64,000 nucleotides of DNA, taken from assembly GCA_018433775.1 (NCBI GenBank), contig JAHDQN010000025.1, positions 1 through 64,000 of the forward strand, read 5' to 3'. This stretch comes from Deltaproteobacteria bacterium. GTDB taxonomy: Bacteria > Desulfobacterota > Desulfomonilia > UBA1062. Position numbers and translations under genes: made by a program. Numbering within the stretch: position 1 is the stretch's first letter; every line of letters starts with the position of its first letter. Shown here in pieces: positions 8,347 to 17,225 of the stretch. Under the pieces are notes generated by a model, which saw nothing but the letters and a program-made list of their open reading frames with translations, ran no database searches and was not told the DNA's origin.

Positions 8347-9906
8347 ATGGCGGAGAAAGAATATGTCCTGGCGGTCGATTCGGGCACCCAGAGCATCCGG
8401 GCGGTGCTCTTCGATGCCCAGGGGAATGAGCTGGCAATAGAGCAGGCCCAGTACGACCCTTATTTCTCGATGCAGCCCGGGTGGGCGGAGCAGCGAACGG
8501 AAGATTACTGGTCGAAGTTCTGCCAGGTCACAAAAGGACTCATGGCCAAGGTCTCCATCGACCCCGGGGCAATCGCCGGACTCGGCGTAACCACCCAGCG
8601 CAATACCGTGATCCCCATGGACAAAGAGGGCAACGCCTTGAGGCCGGCCATTATCTGGCTCGATCAGCGCGTGGTATCCCAGCTCCCTCCTCTGGGTCTC
8701 GCCGGCAAGGCGCTCTTCGGCGCAGCCGGCCTGCTCGACGCCATCCGGTATGCGCAGAAGCACTCCAAGTTTCTGTGGATCCAGCAGAACGAGCCCTGGA
8801 TTTACGAGAAGACACACAAGTTCGTCCAGGCGTCCGGGTTCTTCGTCCGGAAGCTCACCGGCGAGTTTCACGACTCCACGGGCATGGTCACCGGGATCTG
8901 GCCCTTCGACTACAAGAAGCTGAAGTGGTATCCCATAAGCATTGCCTATAGCCCGCTGGGAATCACCCAGGACCAGTGCGTCAGCCTGTTTTCTCCGGAC
9001 GAGGTCCTGGGGCGGGTCACCAGACAGGCGGCGCAGGAGACCGGGCTGCCGGAAGGGCTGCCCGTGGTGGTGGGCGCAGGCGACAAGCAGAGCGAACTCC
9101 TGGGAGCGGGCGCGCTCGACCCGCATGTCGCGGAGATCAGCTTCGGAACCGCCACGGCAATGCATGTCATGACCCGGAAATATATCAAGGAAAAAGACAT
9201 GAAGTTCTTCACCTGGCCTGCGGCCATCCCCAACACCTGGGACATCGAGATGTTCATATTCAGGGGTTTCTGGATGGTCACCTGGTTCAAGCAGGAGTTC
9301 GGCCACCGGGAGGCCCTCGAGGCAAAAGAGCGCGGTATCGCGCCCGAGGTGATATTCGACGAGGTGGTGAGGAACATACCCGCGGGGTCCATGGGGCTCA
9401 TGCTCCAGCCCTACTGGTCTCCCATGGTCTACAACAAATATGCAAAGGGCTCCATCATCGGTTTCAGCGACGTGCATACCCGCGCCCACATCTACCGCGC
9501 CATCCTCGAGGGGATCGGGTTCGAGCTGAGGAGGCTCTCGGAGATCGTCCAGCGCAAGACCGGAATCCCCTTCCGCGAGATCCGGGTCGGCGGAGGGGGT
9601 TCAAAGAGCGATGTGGCGGTCCAGGTGGCTGCCGACATGTTCAGCCTTCCGGTCTCGCGCATGGCCACCTCCGAGATCTCGGCCTTGGGCGCCGCCATCG
9701 ACGCGGCCATCGCCACCGGGATGCACGCAAACTTCGAAGATGCAGTCAAGGCTATGGTCAAGAAGGGCAGGACCTTCGAGCCGCATACGCCGAACTGCAG
9801 AATCTACAGCGATCTGTACAACGACGTGTACCTGAAGACCTACAAGACCATCGAGCCGCTGAACCGAAGGATCGCGCAGATCATCGGATATCCGGCTGAA
9901 GACTAG
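8347..9906 (+). CDS. FGGY-family carbohydrate kinase
   Basis: This 519-aa sugar kinase has the N-terminal phosphate-binding motif LAVDSGTQSIRAVLFD (about residues 8-23), a WLDQR motif near residue 104, the FGTATAMHV segment (about 266-274), and RVGGGGSKSD (about 417-426) in the C-terminal ATPase domain. FGGY kinases phosphorylate xylulose, glycerol, gluconate and related polyols. The substrate cannot be assigned; xylulokinase-like is a fair description. It is preceded by ATGAGGAGGGACC and followed by a perfect palindromic hairpin. No sugar isomerase or transporter is adjacent, so pathway context is lacking. Confidence 0.88.
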   Translation: MAEKEYVLAVDSGTQSIRAVLFDAQGNELAIEQAQYDPYFSMQPGWAEQRTEDYWSKFCQVTKGLMAKVSIDPGAIAGLGVTTQRNTVIPMDKEGNALRPAIIWLDQRVVSQLPPLGLAGKALFGAAGLLDAIRYAQKHSKFLWIQQNEPWIYEKTHKFVQASGFFVRKLTGEFHDSTGMVTGIWPFDYKKLKWYPISIAYSPLGITQDQCVSLFSPDEVLGRVTRQAAQETGLPEGLPVVVGAGDKQSELLGAGALDPHVAEISFGTATAMHVMTRKYIKEKDMKFFTWPAAIPNTWDIEMFIFRGFWMVTWFKQEFGHREALEAKERGIAPEVIFDEVVRNIPAGSMGLMLQPYWSPMVYNKYAKGSIIGFSDVHTRAHIYRAILEGIGFELRRLSEIVQRKTGIPFREIRVGGGGSKSDVAVQVAADMFSLPVSRMATSEISALGAAIDAAIATGMHANFEDAVKAMVKKGRTFEPHTPNCRIYSDLYNDVYLKTYKTIEPLNRRIAQIIGYPAED

Positions 9907-9916
9907 AGACTCCTTT

Positions 9917-9942
9917 GCCGTGCAGGGGTACCCCTGCACGGC
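9917..9942 (+). terminator. Hairpin terminator after the FGGY kinase
   Basis: GCCGTGCAGGGGT and its exact reverse complement form a perfect 26-bp palindrome starting 11 bp after the stop. The T-run behind it is weak (GTTTCC), so it may need Rho or only stabilise the mRNA 3' end. The following stretch to 10225 shows no supported gene. Confidence 0.6.
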
Positions 9943-10225
9943 GTTTCCGCAGCATTCCCGCCCTCTCCCTGGCAGGGAGGGATTATTGCTATGGGGCGGG
10001 AGAATATCCGCAAGCGAGGGAACGGGAGGCGCCGGATTCTTCCCGGGCAAAGGGACCGGGCAGTGATCGACGAAATGCGTCCGGCCCGGATTCAATTTTT
10101 TCAGCCTGTTTTCCGAAATAGCAGAAAATATGACACACTATGCTCAAAAGAGCCATTTATCACTTGACATAATGCGATATTTCAAGCACAAGAGAAAAAA
10201 CTTACGGTGTTGTGCTAATTTTATA

Positions 10226-11425
10226 ATGAGAAGGCCTATTGGGGCATTAATTACCATACTGGTGCTGTATCTCTTCTGTATTCCAGGGCTTCTGTGTGCC
10301 GCGACCCTGGAGATCTCCTGGAATCACAATACGGAAAGCGATTTGAGCGGCTACCGTATATATTACGGAAACGTCCCGGGCAGCTATCAGTGCACCCTCG
10401 ATGTCGGAAACACCAACAGCGTGAGAGTCGGCGGTTTTCTGGAGGGGCAGGTCTATTATATCGCAGTCACTGCCTATGATTATGCGGGTAATGAGAGTCC
10501 CTTCTCCCGCGAGGTGAGCGTCGCCGTTCCGCTGGAGCAGGGGGGAGGGATCCTCACTTCACTCATGGACTGGCTCTTCGATATCATCGGCGGGACAGGC
10601 GGCAACCAGGAAATATTTCAATACGACATCTGGGATTTCTCGGCAGCCGGGCCGGCGGATATTGCCGGTTCCGTGGCCGTGGTTCGGCTCGGTACCCTCG
10701 AAGGTTCCGGGCCAACGGATGCTTACGATGACGGCATGGGTGATCCGGCCGGTTGTGAGATCCGGGATGTCATCACCGAGGTGGGCCGGCAGGTGGATCT
10801 GTTTTCCCTCTATCCGCAAGGGATCTACTATTTTCTCCCACTCACCGGAAACACCGCGGTTATCGAGAACGGATATCTCTCCTGCCGGGAGGCGGGTGTA
10901 TATCTCTTCATGGTGGCGGATGCCTCGGGTGACCTGATCCATATTCTGAGGGTTTCAGCGCTTGACGTTCTCACCCTCTCCGCCGAGTACGTCAGCGGCG
11001 GGAGCACAGTGTTCGAAGATCAGGGGCTCGGTATAACCCTCGAGCTGTCTTCCTGGGCTACGGAAGCAGGGTTCCCCATCGGCATCGGATGGAGCACCTC
11101 CGGGCCCAACGGCGCAAGCCTCGTTTTCATTGACACCACCCATCTCGTGGAGTTCGCCATAGCCCCCTTCGGACTCGTCCTCTCGGAGCCGGCAGAGGTG
11201 AGGGTGCTCTATGACGGGCCCGACAATGCCGTTGTAGAATATTTCGACGAAGGCATGAAGCAGTGGGTGCCCGTCGAAGACGTCCGGGTTGAAGGTGGAA
11301 CGGTGGTCTTCTCGGCCCAGTCTCTGGGACGCTTCAAGGTCTACCCCCAGTCGGATGGTGCCATGGAGAGCGACTCTGCCTCGTCTTCATCAGGGGGATG
11401 CTTTATTTCCGCCTGTGCCCCGTGA
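10226..11425 (+). CDS. Secreted fibronectin type III protein with Cys-containing C-terminal tail
   Basis: The 399-aa protein starts with a signal peptide (residues 1-25, ending LLCA) and an FN3 domain at about residues 27-105 (ISWNHNTESDLSGYRIYYG ... VYYIAVTAYDYAGNESPF). The middle and C-terminal parts are beta-rich and end in SSSSGGCFISACAP. This Ser/Gly-rich tail with a Cys-Phe-Ile motif resembles C-terminal sorting tails of deltaproteobacterial exported proteins (CFI-box-like). It is probably an exported surface protein of unknown role. No start has a good ribosome site; 10226 was chosen because it gives a compact signal peptide, while 10130 or 10172 would add a basic N-terminal extension. 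Confidence 0.7.
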   Translation: MRRPIGALITILVLYLFCIPGLLCAATLEISWNHNTESDLSGYRIYYGNVPGSYQCTLDVGNTNSVRVGGFLEGQVYYIAVTAYDYAGNESPFSREVSVAVPLEQGGGILTSLMDWLFDIIGGTGGNQEIFQYDIWDFSAAGPADIAGSVAVVRLGTLEGSGPTDAYDDGMGDPAGCEIRDVITEVGRQVDLFSLYPQGIYYFLPLTGNTAVIENGYLSCREAGVYLFMVADASGDLIHILRVSALDVLTLSAEYVSGGSTVFEDQGLGITLELSSWATEAGFPIGIGWSTSGPNGASLVFIDTTHLVEFAIAPFGLVLSEPAEVRVLYDGPDNAVVEYFDEGMKQWVPVEDVRVEGGTVVFSAQSLGRFKVYPQSDGAMESDSASSSSGGCFISACAP

Positions 11426-11438
11426 CCTCATGCAAAGC

Positions 11439-11467
11439 TTGCAAACCATGAAGAGCTCTGATATTGA
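11439..11467 (+). promoter_or_regulatory. Probable promoter of tRNA-Leu
   Basis: TTGCAA (11439-11444), a 17-bp spacer and TATTGA (11462-11467) end 9 bp before the mature tRNA. Confidence 0.45.
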
Positions 11468-11476
11468 AAAATCACT

Positions 11477-11563
11477 GCCGGAGTGGTGGAAGTGGTAGAC
11501 GCGTCGGACTCAAAATCCGATGAGCGCAAGCTCGTGGGGGTTCAAGTCCCTTCTCCGGCACCA
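11477..11563 (+). tRNA. tRNA-Leu (anticodon CAA)
   Basis: The 87-nt class II tRNA has acceptor arms GCCGGAG/CTCCGGC, a long variable arm (GAGCGCAAGCTC), the T-loop GTTCAAGTC and an encoded CCA. The anticodon loop CTCAAAA reads CAA and decodes UUG. Its 3' part is the integration site of the adjacent mobile elements, and two further copies of that 3' part occur downstream. The gene stays intact because integration restores the end. Confidence 0.95.
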
Positions 11564-11565
11564 TC
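11509..11565 (+). repeat. attL: tRNA-Leu 3' end, left end of element A
   Basis: These 57 bp, from the anticodon loop to two bases past CCA, recur identically at 40254-40310 and with two substitutions at 22687-22747 (that copy starts slightly further upstream). They are the target core of the tyrosine integrases. Confidence 0.9.
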
Positions 11566-11632
11566 TTTTTAAGCCAATCTACAGATAGCCAGCTTCCCCC
11601 AATGAATAATCGTTATATAATGCTATAAAATA

Positions 11633-11654
11633 CTCTCCCCACCCTCTCCCCACA
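11633..11654 (+). repeat. Left terminal direct repeat of element A (likely arm site)
   Basis: CTCTCCCCACCCTCTCCCCACA matches 22552-22573 at 21 of 22 positions in the same orientation. Each copy is itself a tandem of a CTCTCCCCAC-type unit. Placement about 70 bp inside the left end suggests an arm-type binding site for integrase or excisionase. Confidence 0.55.
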
Positions 11655-11795
11655 TGAAAAAATCATTATGAAGTCCCACCTCCCTGCGACTTGAAGTGAC
11701 ATAACATGATGATAAAAAAGAATAAATTGACAAGTTACTTGCCCTTTTGCGTACGAAAAAACATATAAAGAAAAAGCTCAACTGGAGGTCAGGGC

Positions 11796-12017
11796 ATGAA
11801 CAAGGCATCTGAGATAAACCTCGTTCCAAGGCTCCTGGAAGGGATTCGACAGCAGGAAGCCTTGGTGCGGAGATTATTGGAGAAAGGTGATGTTACGCAA
11901 GCCTCAGAAATTGCAGGGTTATTGCTTCGGAAGCGTGAACTGCTGAGAATTGCCCTGGCCGAGAACGACCATCCCGGGCCGATTTCCAGATACGCAGAGA
12001 AGCGCATAAATGCGTAG
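11796..12017 (+). CDS. Small hypothetical protein of element A
   Basis: The 73-aa protein begins MNKASEINLVPRLLEGIRQQ and is mostly helical and charged (RRLLEKGDVTQASEIAGLLL). It has a good ribosome site (AACTGGAGGTC). It is the first gene inside element A, ahead of the AlpA-like regulator. I recognise no family; it may be a small regulatory or structural factor. Confidence 0.6.
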   Translation: MNKASEINLVPRLLEGIRQQEALVRRLLEKGDVTQASEIAGLLLRKRELLRIALAENDHPGPISRYAEKRINA

Positions 12018-12111
12018 GGTTGTGCAAAATAATCAATGAATAAAAGTACTTGCAAATGAGTCTTTTTTCGGCAAGGGTGGTTGGAAAGAAATTGAAACGG
12101 GAGGATGTTTC

Positions 12112-12336
12112 ATGAAGAAACGTGACCTTGGGCAGATCGCAATGAGCGGCATTGATTTTGTCCCGCGCAAGGCGGTAGGGCGATTTACGAATGGTTTGTT
12201 GAGCCCTCGAACGCTGGCAAATCTGGATTGCGTGGGCAAGGGACCAAGGGGCCGTGTAAGGATCGGAAATCAAATAGCTTACCCGGTCACTGAGCTCATG
12301 GAATGGCTTGAGGCGCGGACGCAGCGGATCGACTAG
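12112..12336 (+). CDS. AlpA-like helix-turn-helix protein
   Basis: This 74-aa protein contains LLSPRTLANLDCVGKGPRGR and IAYPVTELMEWLEAR, the pattern of excisionase/AlpA-type winged-helix proteins of integrative elements. The protein at 27970-28224 in element B shares the same motifs, so the two elements have related regulators. It would bind DNA and control excision or the following replication gene. It starts after GGGAGGATGTTTC and is followed 20 bp later by the prim-pol gene. Confidence 0.75.
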   Translation: MKKRDLGQIAMSGIDFVPRKAVGRFTNGLLSPRTLANLDCVGKGPRGRVRIGNQIAYPVTELMEWLEARTQRID

Positions 12337-12356
12337 GTGAAGGACCAAGAGAACAC

Positions 12357-13967
12357 ATGAGTGTCCTTCTGAGCCAAGCTTTGCGGTACCTCGAACGGGG
12401 TCTCTCCATCATCCCGATCCGGCCAAGGGACAAGAAGCCATTGATCGCATGGGAGAGATACCAGAAAGAGCGAGCCAATGAAGAGCAGGTTGAACGATGG
12501 CTTGCCCAGTGGCCGGATGCAAATGTGGGCATCGTGACCGGGGCGGTCTCCGGCGTCGACGTGATAGACGTCGACTCTTCGAAGGGAGCCCAGGCCCTCA
12601 CCGAATACTTGCCGGAGACCTTCGAGACACCCACATGCCAGACTCCCCGTGGGGGAAGCCATATCTATGTGGCCCACCGTGACGTCCTCGGGAATGCTGT
12701 TCGATTCATCGAGGATTGCGATTACAGAGGCCAGGGTGGATTTGTGGTTGCACCGCCATCGATCGGCAAGAACGGCAGGCCTTACTCGTGGGCACCCTAC
12801 CTGAGCATTTTTGATGCAACTCCCGCCGCACTGCCCGAGCCTATATATTATTTACTAAAAAATGCATTTGGGGGGAGCATGAGGGGGGTGCACCCCAACC
12901 GCAACAAAGCGCAACAATCCGCAACAAACGCAACATTGAACTTCGAGCAGGGGCACCGGGACGATACCCTCTTCCACATTGCCCATTCTCTTATCAAAGG
13001 GGGAATGACCCCTGATAATGCATTGATATGCTTGAAGGTTATTGCATTACAATGCAATCCTCCATTTCCAGAGAAAGAGGTTCAAGCAAAAATCGAGTCC
13101 GTTTTAAAGCGAATTTCTACCAAGGAAAGAAACCTCACTGCAGAGATTCGAGAGATCATAAGCGCAACATGGGGCAACATAAGCGCAACATTTATATACG
13201 AAAGTGCAACAATCGCAACATCGGAGGATAAGCACAAGGCCCGGACCATACTAGGTAGACTCGTTCAAGAAGGGCTCCTTGAGCGGGTTCCCGGGAAAAA
13301 TGGATGGTATCGGCGGGTAGAGACAGAGTGCGAGGAAATAAACTTCCTCGATGCCGAGACGGAATCCGTCAACATCGTGCTGCCCTTTGGAATCCATAAC
13401 ATGATCGAGGTCATGCCCGGGAACATTATCTTGATTGCCGGAGAGCCAAACAGCGGGAAGACCGCATTGTTCCTGAACATCATATACAACAACATGCATT
13501 CACAGGAGGTCCATTATTTCAACTCAGAAATGGGTTCCGGTGAGCTTAAAAAACGACTCTCAAAGTTTGAGAACCTCAGCTTGAAGGAGTGGAAATTTAA
13601 GGCATATGAGCGCTCGGGAAACTTTGGGGATGTAATCAAGCCCGGCAATGGCAAGGTCAATATAATCGACTACCTGGAGATCCACGAGAATTTCTATGAG
13701 ATCGGCGGGAAGTTGGCCGAGATCCATCAGAAGCTGAACGGGGCCATTGCCATTGTTGCCCTGCAAAAAAACCGAGGCACGGATATGGGGCTTGGGGGTT
13801 TCCGAACCCTGGAAAAACCCAGGCTTGCCCTGGCGATGGAACCGGGAACTCTCAAAATCGTAAAAGCCAAAAACTGGAAGACCTCGGATAACCCAAACGG
13901 GAAGCAGATTGATTTCAAGATCATAAATGGTTGTACGTTCATCCCCACTGGAGGGTGGAAGCGTTAA
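12357..13967 (+). CDS. Bifunctional primase-polymerase / RecA-like ATPase replication protein
   Basis: The 536-aa protein has an N-terminal prim-pol (AEP) domain: PIRPRDKKPLIAWERYQ (about residues 20-36), the catalytic DVIDVDS (about 68-74), GGSHIYVAH and RGQGGFVVAPPS. A linker includes asparagine- and glutamine-rich sequence. The C-terminal part is a RecA-like ATPase with Walker A AGEPNSGKTALF (about 363-374). It probably primes and unwinds the element's own replication, as in other integrative and satellite elements. It begins 20 bp after the AlpA-like gene. Function as replication initiator is inferred from domain order and context. Confidence 0.85.
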   Translation: MSVLLSQALRYLERGLSIIPIRPRDKKPLIAWERYQKERANEEQVERWLAQWPDANVGIVTGAVSGVDVIDVDSSKGAQALTEYLPETFETPTCQTPRGGSHIYVAHRDVLGNAVRFIEDCDYRGQGGFVVAPPSIGKNGRPYSWAPYLSIFDATPAALPEPIYYLLKNAFGGSMRGVHPNRNKAQQSATNATLNFEQGHRDDTLFHIAHSLIKGGMTPDNALICLKVIALQCNPPFPEKEVQAKIESVLKRISTKERNLTAEIREIISATWGNISATFIYESATIATSEDKHKARTILGRLVQEGLLERVPGKNGWYRRVETECEEINFLDAETESVNIVLPFGIHNMIEVMPGNIILIAGEPNSGKTALFLNIIYNNMHSQEVHYFNSEMGSGELKKRLSKFENLSLKEWKFKAYERSGNFGDVIKPGNGKVNIIDYLEIHENFYEIGGKLAEIHQKLNGAIAIVALQKNRGTDMGLGGFRTLEKPRLALAMEPGTLKIVKAKNWKTSDNPNGKQIDFKIINGCTFIPTGGWKR

Positions 13968-14120
13968 GTATGACCAGTGTTAAGCATCTTAAAGGACCCG
14001 GTATAAGTGGCACGTAGAAATATATAGGTGACACCCCGGCCCCTCGTTGTCTAGCGGCGGGACCCCGGGCAGCAATAAAGGGTAATATATGCTTATAACA
14101 GCAGAAATAAAGATGAATTG

Positions 14121-14663
14121 ATGAGTAAAACCAACATGATAGGCAAGCAGAGGCGTGTTGACCCGGTTGAGGTCGCTCGAATGTTGAAGGCGGGTCAGTC
14201 TCAGGCAGACGCGGCCCGTCATTTCGGGGTCACGAGGGCAGCGATAAACCAAGTCGTGAAAAAGCTCAGTCATGCAAAAACCTCGGAAGTAGCTCTCCGG
14301 GCCGCTCCACAGGTGATAGCGATGGATTTGAAGGCAATAGAGCAGTTTACGACAATCAACAAGGAGACACAGACTCTGTTGTATGATCTCAGGAACCACC
14401 TGGACGGCAATAGAAAGTTGAAGATCTCCGATGGAGTAGCTTTGAGTCTTCTTCTGCGGACAATTGGTGAGCTCCGCAATCAGCTCTCTACACAGCAAAA
14501 AATGCTTGAAGTTCTCGTGAACTTCGATGAGATCCAGTCCTTCCAAAAGACAGTCATTTCAGTGCTTTACGATGTTTGCAGTGTGCAACAGCGGAAAGAA
14601 ATCGTATCCAGACTTCAGCAGAACCGGTTGGTGCGCAAGTCTCTGAAATTCGAACGATCCTAG
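14121..14663 (+). CDS. Helix-turn-helix protein of element A
   Basis: The 180-aa protein has an N-terminal resolvase-like or sigma-like HTH (RRVDPVEVARMLKAGQSQADAARHFGVTRAAINQVVKKL in two parts, about residues 10-48). A long helical region follows that may form a coiled coil. The HTH resembles that of small terminase subunits and phage regulators, but no terminase partner is present. The ribosome site is weak; ATG 14121 follows a TTG at 14118. It lies just ahead of a zinc-ribbon protein and may be co-transcribed. Function unknown beyond DNA binding. Confidence 0.65.
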   Translation: MSKTNMIGKQRRVDPVEVARMLKAGQSQADAARHFGVTRAAINQVVKKLSHAKTSEVALRAAPQVIAMDLKAIEQFTTINKETQTLLYDLRNHLDGNRKLKISDGVALSLLLRTIGELRNQLSTQQKMLEVLVNFDEIQSFQKTVISVLYDVCSVQQRKEIVSRLQQNRLVRKSLKFERS

Positions 14664-14673
14664 GAGATATGCA

Positions 14674-15132
14674 ATGAATAATCCTGAAAATATAAGATCA
14701 CTGAGCGGAAACCTCCTCGATGACCTCTTGCGGGATCTGGCAGAAGAAGAGACTCAGGAAAACAGTTTTGAGAGCCGGTTCAGCGCCGCCCTGCAGGAGA
14801 TCCTTATGCGAATGAGCCCACGAGGTCGGGAGATCATGCAAGAGTTGATTGTGCAGACTGCCGAAGACACTCAAGGGCGATTGCCGGGGCTTTATCGCCA
14901 TATCTGCACCATGGCCCTGCTCTCTGCAAGCGGTCAGAGCAGTGCTCCTCTTCGGTTGCCGAATTCTGTTGTTGACTTCTACTTGGAACACGGAGACCGG
15001 CCAGGGAGCCTCATTCACACCGATACATGCAGGAGATGCGGGGCCATGGTACCGTTTCTGAATTACTTTCGTGAAAACAAGCTCGTAAGGCCCTTTGAGA
15101 ACTGCCCGGTCTGCGGGAAAAAAATACAATGA
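14674..15132 (+). CDS. Hypothetical protein with C-terminal zinc ribbon
   Basis: The 152-aa protein is mainly helical, with a C-terminal zinc-binding pair CRRCG (about residues 119-123) and CPVCGKK (about 145-151). It starts 11 bp after the HTH gene with a good TAGGAGATATGCA ribosome site. No family is recognised. A DNA- or RNA-binding role is possible. Confidence 0.65.
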   Translation: MNNPENIRSLSGNLLDDLLRDLAEEETQENSFESRFSAALQEILMRMSPRGREIMQELIVQTAEDTQGRLPGLYRHICTMALLSASGQSSAPLRLPNSVVDFYLEHGDRPGSLIHTDTCRRCGAMVPFLNYFRENKLVRPFENCPVCGKKIQ

Positions 15133-15215
15133 TCATTCAACAAGCCCTTGAGGTATGCCCGGAGAAGCGCATTAAAACAGGCTTTGCGGACATGGAAAAG
15201 AAAAAAGCATCGTGA
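15129..15215 (+). CDS. Possible 28-aa coupled small ORF
   Basis: ATG 15129 overlaps the preceding stop by four bases (ATGA), a usual sign of translational coupling. It encodes MIIQQALEVCPEKRIKTGFA followed by eight charged residues. No homolog is recognised; it could be chance. Confidence 0.3.
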   Translation: MIIQQALEVCPEKRIKTGFADMEKKKAS

Positions 15216-15329
15216 AAACGCCTGCAAACCCTCTCACAGCCATGCTTTGCCAAGGGTGCGATTGGACAAAGACTGGATTTCATGATAGGTTTTTATTCGA
15301 AAAACCATGTTATTTCGAGGAGGTGTGAT

Positions 15330-16007
15330 ATGAAAAAGGCAATCGGATATTGCAGGGTGAGCACTCAGGGCCAGGTTGATGATGGAGTTTCCCTGGAAGC
15401 ACAGGAATCGAAGATCCGCTCCTGGTGCGAACTTAACGGATATGAACTCGCGGATATATGTGTTGATGCCGGGCTCTCCGGGAAGAAGGCTGAAAACAGG
15501 CCGGGGCTTCAGCAGGCTCTTCAGGCTGTTGCTGATGGTGATGCGATCTGCGTTTATTCGCTCTCGCGGCTTGCCAGGAGCACACGCGATACCCTGGAGA
15601 TAAGCGACTACTTGACCAGGAGGGGCGCCGACCTTGTCAGCTTATCGGAGAGAATCGATACGACAACTGCTGCCGGTAAGATGATTTTTCGTATGCTTGC
15701 CGTTCTCAGCGAATTTGAAAGAGATCAAGTTTCGGAGCGGACCCGGTGTGCGCTTCAGCATATCAGAAGCCAGGGCAAAAAGACTGGTGGCGACGTGCCT
15801 CTTGGTTTTAACCTTAATGATGTCGGCGAGCTTATCGAGAATAGCGAAGAGCAGGAAATTATTAACCTAATTAAGAGCTTGAGGGCACAGGGGCATTCGT
15901 ACAGGGCCATTGCCTGCAATCTTGAAGCACACGGATTCAGAACAAAACGAGGGAATGCCGTGTGGCACCCACAAACGATTAAGCAAATTTTGAGGGCGGC
16001 AGCATGA
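15330..16007 (+). CDS. Small serine recombinase (resolvase family), element A
   Basis: The 225-aa protein has the resolvase catalytic domain: YCRVSTQGQ with nucleophile S11, SLSRLARST and the SERTRC region. A C-terminal helix-turn-helix follows (SYRAIACNLEAHGFRTKRG, about residues 188-206). It would cut and rejoin DNA at a res-like or inversion site, or act as a second mobility enzyme. ATG 15330 follows GAGGAGGTGTGAT. The next gene overlaps by 4 bp. Element B has a similar recombinase plus an overlapping partner at 31139-32145. Confidence 0.85.
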   Translation: MKKAIGYCRVSTQGQVDDGVSLEAQESKIRSWCELNGYELADICVDAGLSGKKAENRPGLQQALQAVADGDAICVYSLSRLARSTRDTLEISDYLTRRGADLVSLSERIDTTTAAGKMIFRMLAVLSEFERDQVSERTRCALQHIRSQGKKTGGDVPLGFNLNDVGELIENSEEQEIINLIKSLRAQGHSYRAIACNLEAHGFRTKRGNAVWHPQTIKQILRAAA

Positions 16008-16348
16008 GCGGGAAGCCTCGTGTCATACTACGACCGAAGTATGACAACTGGATTGAAGAGTCTCCCGATTTCAAAAGGTTGCTGGAGCTGCTCGGAACAG
16101 GACAAGCGGATCCTGCCCGTGTTCTGGATTATCTACATGCGCAGGCCGACGACGATGAACACTCCCGGGAGAACGCACAGGAAGAGCCCGGTCCGGCTCT
16201 CCAGGGTGGCCAGCACGAGCAAGACGGCAGGGAACAGGGCATGAGCCTGCCGGACAGACAGGAAGCCCGTGCTGAGGCTCCTGGAGGCCGGGAGAGGGGT
16301 GCCGAGCCCGGTATCCCCCCTTTTTCTATTTCAAAATTGCCCGGTTGA
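16004..16348 (+). CDS. Hypothetical protein overlapping the serine recombinase
   Basis: The 114-aa product starts MSGKPRVILRPKYDNWIEES inside the recombinase stop (ATGA overlap). The second half (after about residue 50) is very low in complexity, rich in Glu, Gly, Gln and Arg. The first 50 residues look like a real folded segment. It is most likely translationally coupled to the recombinase and may be an accessory factor. The biased C-terminal part could be an artefact of frame use. Confidence 0.5.
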   Translation: MSGKPRVILRPKYDNWIEESPDFKRLLELLGTGQADPARVLDYLHAQADDDEHSRENAQEEPGPALQGGQHEQDGREQGMSLPDRQEARAEAPGGRERGAEPGIPPFSISKLPG

Positions 16349-16486
16349 GGTCGGCATAATGGTGTAAACTCATCACAAATGCAATGAGATAGGCAACCCC
16401 CGGGATAGTCCCGGGAAAAAATAAAACGACCCGTAGAGCCCCGTGATTCCTAAGAGGGCCAGGGAACACGAAAGGAGCTCTACGCT

Positions 16487-17113
16487 ATGAAACCAGCAAC
16501 TAACAGTTTCGCGGTTCTTCTCATCCCGTTCATCGGCTCTGCCATGGATAATCTCAATGATCCGGCATTTCTACCCGGCTTGGAGCGTACCCGGGATCTT
16601 CTCATCGGGATCGCGGATTCCTTCGAGGCGAAGAGGGAAGAACTTGAGTCGGATCTTGACCTGACAATTCAGGCCCGTCAGAGACGCGTCCAAGATGTCC
16701 GCGAAGCGGCTCTTGAACAGGTTGAGAATGTCAAGGATTTGAGCGACCAGGAGCAGAGGCTCAGGGCGAAGATCTTTGCTCCCGGTCCGGAGAAATCCGA
16801 AATCCTGCAGCTTCTCGATTTCCTGAAGGGGCAGGAGATCAGGCAGTCCCTCGGGCATCTCGATTCCCTTCAGTTGACGGCCCGTCTCGAAAAAGCGCTT
16901 TCCGGGGGCGAGGATTTCATAATCGATGCCGTTGCAGCATCGCCGGTCCCTTTGGTGGATTCTGAGATCTTGACCGGGATATTGGAGAGAAGGGCATTTT
17001 CCCGGCTGGAGGCCGAGAACCCTGCTCTCCTTCAAGAGTTCGAGGATGTGAAGCTCATCAACGGGCTTATTCTTGGCATGAAAAACGTCACCCGGCAGCA
17101 CTTTCGGCAGTAG
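16487..17113 (+). CDS. Coiled-coil hypothetical protein of element A
   Basis: The 208-aa protein is largely helical. Residues about 35-95 (FEAKREELESDLDLTIQARQ and on) suggest a coiled coil. It has an AAAGGAGCTC ribosome site. A CCCGGGA...TCCCGGG palindrome lies about 70 bp upstream. No family recognised. It sits between the serine recombinase pair and the sigma-like gene. Confidence 0.6.
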   Translation: MKPATNSFAVLLIPFIGSAMDNLNDPAFLPGLERTRDLLIGIADSFEAKREELESDLDLTIQARQRRVQDVREAALEQVENVKDLSDQEQRLRAKIFAPGPEKSEILQLLDFLKGQEIRQSLGHLDSLQLTARLEKALSGGEDFIIDAVAASPVPLVDSEILTGILERRAFSRLEAENPALLQEFEDVKLINGLILGMKNVTRQHFRQ

Positions 17114-17122
17114 AAGGAAAAT

Positions 17123-17143
17123 GGCCCCTCATAAAGAGGGGCC
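17123..17143 (+). terminator. Hairpin between coiled-coil protein and sigma-like gene
   Basis: GGCCCCTC-ATAAA-GAGGGGCC is a perfect 8-bp stem with a 5-nt loop just after the stop at 17113. No strong T-run follows, so termination may be partial. Confidence 0.4.
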
Positions 17144-17225
17144 TGATTCAATCCAGGACGGACAGGCTAGGTCAGAGGCGGCTTTGCTCTTTCCCTCTTC
17201 TCTATACATATGCAGGAGCCCGAGA